From: an uncultured Erysipelotrichaceae bacterium
Lineage (GTDB): Bacteria > Bacillota_I > Bacilli_A > Erysipelotrichales > Erysipelotrichaceae
Direction: 5' to 3'
Assembly: GCA_945877405.1 (NCBI GenBank)
Contig: CAMCSA010000019.1
Span: 1 to 36,809 of the forward strand
DNA length: 36,809 nt
The notes below the pieces were generated by a model, which ran no database searches, was not told where the DNA came from, and saw nothing but the letters and a program-made list of their open reading frames with translations. How positions within the stretch are numbered: the stretch's first letter is position 1; each line of letters starts with the position of its first letter. The position numbers and the translations under genes are program-made. This document shows, in pieces, positions 33,272-36,809 of this stretch.

Positions 33272-33922
33272 ATGGCAAGAGTATACTGGAAACCGTCCAA
33301 TCTTCTCAATCCTGTACCGGCTGTACTGATTTCATGTACGGATGGAGAAGGGAATGATAATGTCATGACTGCTGCATGGGCAGGTACGGTATGTTCTGAT
33401 CCTGTCATGGTATCGGTATCCATCCGTAAATCCCGTCACTCTCACGCCATGATTATGAAAACCCGTGAATTTGTCATGAATCTGACGAGTGAAGAAATGG
33501 TCAGAGCAGTTGACTATGCAGGGATCTACAGTGGGGCAAAGGTTGATAAGTTTGACTTACCTGGTCAGTTGCATATGACAAAGGAAAGAGCACACGTGGT
33601 TAATGCTCCATGTGTTGCGGAAAGTCCGTTATGTCTGGAATGCAAGGTAACACAGGTTCTTGAACTTGGCAGCCATGATATGTTCATTGCGGAAGTTGTC
33701 AGCACAGATGTGGATGAATGTCTTCTGGATGAAAACGGTACACTGGACCTGTCACGTGCAAAACTGATTGCCTACAGTCATGGAGAATACTGGACACTTG
33801 GCAGAAAGGTCGGTAAGTTTGGATTTACATCCCTGAAGAGTGAAAAGGAAAACAACCTCAAAGAGAAAAAACAGCCAAAGGATTATAAAGGCAGAAAGAA
33901 GTCCAGGCTGCATCATAAATAA
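33272..33922 (+). CDS. Flavin reductase / FMN-binding split-barrel protein
   Basis: A 216-residue protein of the flavin reductase-like family: NPVPAVLISCTDGEGNDNVM, then TAAWAGTVCSDPVMVSVSIR and the FMN contacts around RHSHAMIMKTREFVMNL. The C-terminal 40 residues (EKENNLKEKKQPKDYKGRKK) form a lysine-rich tail not needed for the fold. The ATG lies three nt after the peptidase stop with no strong ribosome site, so it depends on coupled translation. It is the last gene of the peptidase operon and ends in a terminator. The electron partner is unknown. Confidence 0.88.
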   Translation: MARVYWKPSNLLNPVPAVLISCTDGEGNDNVMTAAWAGTVCSDPVMVSVSIRKSRHSHAMIMKTREFVMNLTSEEMVRAVDYAGIYSGAKVDKFDLPGQLHMTKERAHVVNAPCVAESPLCLECKVTQVLELGSHDMFIAEVVSTDVDECLLDENGTLDLSRAKLIAYSHGEYWTLGRKVGKFGFTSLKSEKENNLKEKKQPKDYKGRKKSRLHHK

Positions 33923-33928
33923 ATTCAG

Positions 33929-33963
33929 AATGTCATTGGGATATCATCTCAATGGCATTTTTT
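33929..33963 (+). terminator. Rho-independent terminator of the peptidase operon
   Basis: AATGTCATTGGGAT and ATCTCAATGGCATT pair with two imperfect positions around ATC and lead into a run of six T. Confidence 0.75.
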
Positions 33964-34188
33964 GTTGTGACTTCCTTATTATATAGGCTTGTATCAAAAC
34001 CTGTGATTATCAGGCGAATGAAAGTCCACAATATAAAGCATACAATGATATTGCCCGATCACATGACGGACCACAGATAAAAGAAAAATGCATAGAAACC
34101 GATGCAGGAAATTGAGGCATTGTTGCGTAGAACTGAATGTTTATAATTACAATTAAAAAATCAGCTTATTTATCGTCAATAATTGTAT
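33964..34188. other. Gap next to the integrase with a possible gene relic
   Basis: No intact gene. From 33987 to 34115 one plus-strand frame is open without a start and reads ACIKTCDYQANESPQYKAYN, then DIARSHDGPQIKEKCIETDA before a TGA. It may be the tail of a gene interrupted when the integrase element arrived. The last 50 bp are very AT-rich. Confidence 0.3.
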
Positions 34189-34209
34189 TTTGACCACATA
34201 ATCTGACCA
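34189..34209. repeat. Right copy of an integrase-flanking direct repeat
   Basis: TTTGACCACATA followed by ATCTGACCA. It nearly matches 35383-35402 on the other side of the integrase gene, and lies just after the integrase stop codon. Confidence 0.65.
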
Positions 34210-34212
34210 CTT

Positions 34213-35337
34213 TCAGGTACTGTTGGAATTGTATATGACCATATCTTCCATCTGTTTTCTTTTCTGTTCCATGGAGGAGTGAACATAGATATCCAATGTG
34301 ACTGATACCTTTCCATGTCCCAGTATTTCACTTAATGTTTTCACATCCATCTTGGATTCAATACATCTTGTTGCAAATGTATGCCTTAATGCATGATAGT
34401 TAATTGCCTGAATATCACATTGCTTCAGGATCTTATGGTACCTGTAGTCATACGTTCTTGGACTCATGAAGGAATCTGATTCAGAGATGACATACTTTGA
34501 TACGGATACGGATTTCAGTTCTGTTAATACATTGAAAAGGACTGATGTAATCGGGATGTCCCGCACAGACGATTTTGTCTTAGGTGTACCGATCATCAGC
34601 TTTGTTCCACGGGTACCATCATTCTTACCAACACGTGTAACAGTAGAACGGATGTGTATGATTCTTTCTTTGAGATCTACATCATTCCATGTCAGAGCAC
34701 ATACTTCACCAATTCGTAAACCCGCATTTAAAGAAAGCAGGATACCGGCATTGACAGGTGTAATGACAGCCGTCAGGTTTTTTTCCAGTTTATGCTGGTC
34801 TTCTTTTGACAGGATATGTAATTCTCTTTTCTGTTCCGGTGGCTGATGTATTTCAGTATTCAGTGGAGTACAAAGCTTTTCCTTTACACCATAACGAATG
34901 ACAGATTTCAGGATCAGAGTGATTGTTCTCATATATGAAGCAGAAAGACTCCCATTACTGTTCTTTCTGCCGTTTTCAGCTTTATTACAGAGGAATGAAT
35001 TCACAACAGCAGATGTCAGCTGTAACAGTCTGATCTTACCGAGTTCAGGAAAAATATGTGTATTCAGAAGAAACTCATATTTCTGGATCGTACTTCCTTT
35101 CAACCTGATTCTGTTACTGTCCAGCCAGAGTTTTGCCAGATGTTCAAAGGTAAGTCCTTTTGTTTCATTAGATACATCTCCTGGAATAATATTGGCGAGT
35201 TTCGCCTTGACTTCCTTATGCGTTCTTCCATAGACAGAACCATAGCGAATCGTTCCATCTTTTCTTCTTTCTATGCAATATCTGCCTTCCCATCTGCCAT
35301 CTTTTCTTTTACGGATATGATCACCACGTCTTCCCAT
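34213..35337 (-). CDS. Tyrosine site-specific integrase (Tn916/phage type)
   Basis: A 374-residue recombinase with three parts: an N-terminal arm-binding domain (KDGRWEGRYCIERRKDGTIR), a core-binding SAM-like domain (about 62-160, LTFEHLAKLWLDSNRIRLKG) and a C-terminal catalytic domain. The catalytic residues are present: R208 (GLRIGEVCAL), K253, H315 and R318 (HALRHTFAT), H341 (LGHGKVS) and nucleophile Y351 (LDIYVH). It is intact and probably active. No excisionase, relaxase or phage gene is adjacent in the window, so it is either the edge of an element that continues to the right or a lone survivor. Near-identical repeats flank it. Confidence 0.93.
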   Translation of the reverse strand: MGRRGDHIRKRKDGRWEGRYCIERRKDGTIRYGSVYGRTHKEVKAKLANIIPGDVSNETKGLTFEHLAKLWLDSNRIRLKGSTIQKYEFLLNTHIFPELGKIRLLQLTSAVVNSFLCNKAENGRKNSNGSLSASYMRTITLILKSVIRYGVKEKLCTPLNTEIHQPPEQKRELHILSKEDQHKLEKNLTAVITPVNAGILLSLNAGLRIGEVCALTWNDVDLKERIIHIRSTVTRVGKNDGTRGTKLMIGTPKTKSSVRDIPITSVLFNVLTELKSVSVSKYVISESDSFMSPRTYDYRYHKILKQCDIQAINYHALRHTFATRCIESKMDVKTLSEILGHGKVSVTLDIYVHSSMEQKRKQMEDMVIYNSNST

Positions 35338-35382
35338 TTTTTCACCTGTTCAAATCATATGTACATGCTGCCGGATATATAC

Positions 35383-35402
35383 TTTGACCACATATTTGAC
35401 CA
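35383..35402. repeat. Left copy of an integrase-flanking direct repeat
   Basis: TTTGACCACATA followed by TTTGACCA, one base shorter between the two TGACCA motifs than the copy at 34189. It lies 46 nt upstream of the integrase start. Confidence 0.65.
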
Positions 35403-35411
35403 TTTTGAACC

Positions 35412-35434
35412 ATACAAATTGTAAAAATTTGTAT
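35412..35434. promoter_or_regulatory. 9-bp perfect inverted repeat upstream of the integrase
   Basis: ATACAAATT (35412-35420) and AATTTGTAT (35426-35434) face each other around GTAAA. It could be an operator or a recombinase/excisionase site. Confidence 0.45.
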
Positions 35435-35485
35435 AAAATAATGAAAACAGATCACATAGTAAAGAAAAAAGTTCACGAATTTTGT

Positions 35486-35837
35486 TAGAGTCCGCTGAAA
35501 AAGGCCATTCAGAGTCCGGCAAAAAGGGCCATTTTCAGTCCATTGATTTGGGCCATTGATTATATGACGTTGCTTATCATGGCTTCGTTATTCCACGATC
35601 CACTTGACAGCCAGGCACCGCCTCCCTGCACCCTCAAAAGCGCTCCGCTGGCGAAAATAAAGCCCCTTGGCAACACCGGAGCACACAAGTGTAGCAGGGA
35701 GGCCCCTAGCTTTCAAGCGGCTTTCGCGGCATAAGCTCGCCATTGATAAGAAAGTATGTTTCGTTTTGGCCCTTTTCAGTGAGCCAAAAATGGCCCTTTT
35801 TGGTGCACTATATTTGGCCCTTTTTGCCGGACTCTAA
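35486..35837. mobile_element. 352-bp GC-rich element with three 24-bp repeats at each end
   Basis: The terminal units are inverted: AGAGTCCGGCAAAAAGGGCC at 35511 recurs as its complement at 35816-35835, a 21-bp perfect inverted repeat. On the left, three units start at 35487, 35511 and 35535, each sharing AGTCC and GGCCA (GGCCA at 35503, 35527 and 35551). On the right, TGGCC occurs at 35767, 35791 and 35815. The period is exactly 24 bp on both sides. The interior is GC-rich and contains GCCTCCCTGC (35620) facing GCAGGGAGGC (35694). No transposase is encoded; a 63-codon frame inside shows no family features. Multiple repeats at the ends recall IS21-family transposase sites, so a non-autonomous derivative is likely. 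Confidence 0.72.
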
Positions 35838-35907
35838 TAATTTGGTACCTCAAGGTGCATCAATCGTTGATGAACCCCTAAATAAAGCGGTATAATCTAA
35901 GTAATAT

Positions 35908-36438
35908 ATGGGCAGACAGCAAAGAATGAACATTCAGTTCTACTCAACTGCTAAGTACATATATTCTACAGTCATTATACTCTTGAAATGTGAAAGCGGA
36001 TATAAATTGGTAGTGAATTTGATTCTTTTCACGATTACTGAAGTTAATTTGTCCTGCGAATAAAAGAATCATCAGTTGCAATCATCCTCCACATTCAAGG
36101 CTATAACTGAAAGATTGGTCAATCTCGAAAAGCAATTGCTGAAAGATGCACGTCTGAATTTGTGGTGTGAATCACAATGATCTCTGAAAAGCTGAATATG
36201 TATCAATGCGAAAAGACAAGTGATGATTCCTGGTTGTTATGTGGTTTGAAAACTGCATTCAGGCAAAAGGGTGTTGATTTGTAGCTAAGTGAGTTTCTTT
36301 TGAAAAGGAATTTGAAACAATCTTGACGTAAGTACACAACAGCAGATCCTGGCATTGGAAAATGCAGAAGAAAAAGTGGTAAGAGAAACAGCATCAATTG
36401 GAAAATTGCTTTTCGAGAAAGATCGGTCTGCAGGATAG
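35908..36438 (+). pseudogene. Heavily decayed gene of unknown identity
   Basis: One plus-strand frame keeps protein-like stretches between many stops: MGRQQRMNIQFYSTAKYIYS and onward to a TAA at 36061, then SSSTFKAITERLVNLEKQLL to a TGA at 36178, and QQQILALENAEEKVVRETAS, IGKLLFEKDRSAG to a TAG at 36436. The last two resemble coiled-coil helices. All lie in the same frame, which argues for a relic rather than chance. A TATAAT at 35891-35896 precedes the first ATG, but no ribosome site is seen. The family is not recognised; a transposase or mobilisation protein is possible. Confidence 0.35.
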
Positions 36439-36484
36439 TACTCCTGCAATTCAAAAGTGGTTTGTGTAATTTGAAGGGAGATAA

Positions 36485-36809
36485 TTACGCACTGTTGTTC
36501 ATTTAGTAAATACGATTATAACAATAGAAGGTGGATCAATATTGACTGATAGTGTAAATAATAGTGTTCATGGTACAGGTATAGGAAAAGGTGGAGACTA
36601 TGTCGAAAATGCGACCGCAAATGGTTTCATGCCTGGTATAATAAAAATTACGGGTGGTACAATAAGCTATCCTGATGCAATGAAAGAGTTTAACTTTATC
36701 ACACATGATACATATTTGGATAATTTTAATCAAAACGATGTAGCTGAAGGTTATATTGGTGTATTTGACGAGACAACAGGATGCATTACTGTTATTCCTG
36801 CTACAAATG
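36485..36809 (+). CDS. Partial repeat-rich surface-type protein running off the window
   Basis: A frame is open for 108 codons from the stop at 36482 to the right edge, with no good start codon. It reads NTIITIEGGSILTDSVNNSV, then HGTGIGKGGDYVENATANGF, GIIKITGGTISYPDAMKEFN. The alternation of I-x-GG-S/T-I with G-x-GIGxGG matches the beta-helical repeats (ITITGGT...AGIGGG) of large bacterial surface proteins. A TTG at 36541 with AAGGTGG seven nt upstream is a possible start. However, the coding pattern begins before it, so the 5' end has probably been lost or lies in the decayed region upstream. Confidence 0.5.

Noticed and set aside
35543-35734. 63-codon frame inside the GC-rich element
   Set aside because: Proline- and alanine-rich low-complexity text without a ribosome site, spanning structured inverted repeats. 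Probably not a gene.

Overview
The window reads as chromosomal DNA of a low-to-moderate GC Bacillota (Firmicutes), most likely a gut-type anaerobe of the Erysipelotrichia. This is inferred from gene content: ComFA/ComFC, a BceRSAB-type peptide-sensing module, PepF-like M3 and M29 peptidases, two iron-dependent alcohol dehydrogenases, consensus sigma-A promoters and GGAGG ribosome sites. No species can be named from sequence alone.

Layout. (1) 1-4.1 kb: the tail of an unknown gene; a TetR repressor divergent from an iron alcohol dehydrogenase, with a perfect consensus promoter and a pair of operator-like repeats; a decayed MerR gene; a small ribbon-helix-helix-like protein; a transposase remnant; and a PAP2 phosphatase. 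(2) 4.2-9.9 kb: comFA-comFC followed by a NagB-like sugar-phosphate isomerase, then FucO, a second PAP2 protein and an NADPH:FMN reductase-type flavoprotein. (3) 9.9-20 kb: a PII-like regulator overlapping a CPA2 cation/proton antiporter, then MATE, AIM24, MFS and LysR genes, a secreted protein with a 54-residue membrane micropeptide, a gamma-carbonic-anhydrase-like protein, a 60-residue protein coupled to a metallophosphoesterase, and alanine racemase. (4) 20.06-20.6 kb: six tRNA genes (Val, Thr, Tyr, Gln, Lys, Gly) with a promoter and a terminator. (5) 20.7-27.3 kb: a 6-phospho-beta-glucosidase, the Bce-like module (regulator, kinase, ABC ATPase, permease) and a divergent His/Cys-rich lipoprotein. 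(6) 27.3-29.9 kb: a wrecked AAA-ATPase-like gene and an intact DUF4143-type ATPase. (7) 30.3-33.9 kb: an M29 aminopeptidase, M3 oligopeptidase and flavin reductase operon. (8) 33.9-36.8 kb: an accessory edge with a tyrosine integrase flanked by near-identical repeats, a GC-rich non-coding element whose ends each carry three 24-bp repeats, a decayed gene, and a partial repeat-rich protein leaving the window.

How the genes fit together. The strongest functional units are the Bce-like module, which has three palindromes on one helical face between kinase and transporter; the PII-like/antiporter pair, which looks like a ligand-gated ion transport unit; and the competence operon. Several genes (MATE, the 60-residue protein and perhaps the gamma-CA protein) have a -10 box ending 6-7 nt before the start codon and no clear ribosome site, which suggests leaderless transcripts. 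I see no CRISPR array, no complete prophage, no rRNA and no riboswitch that I can identify.
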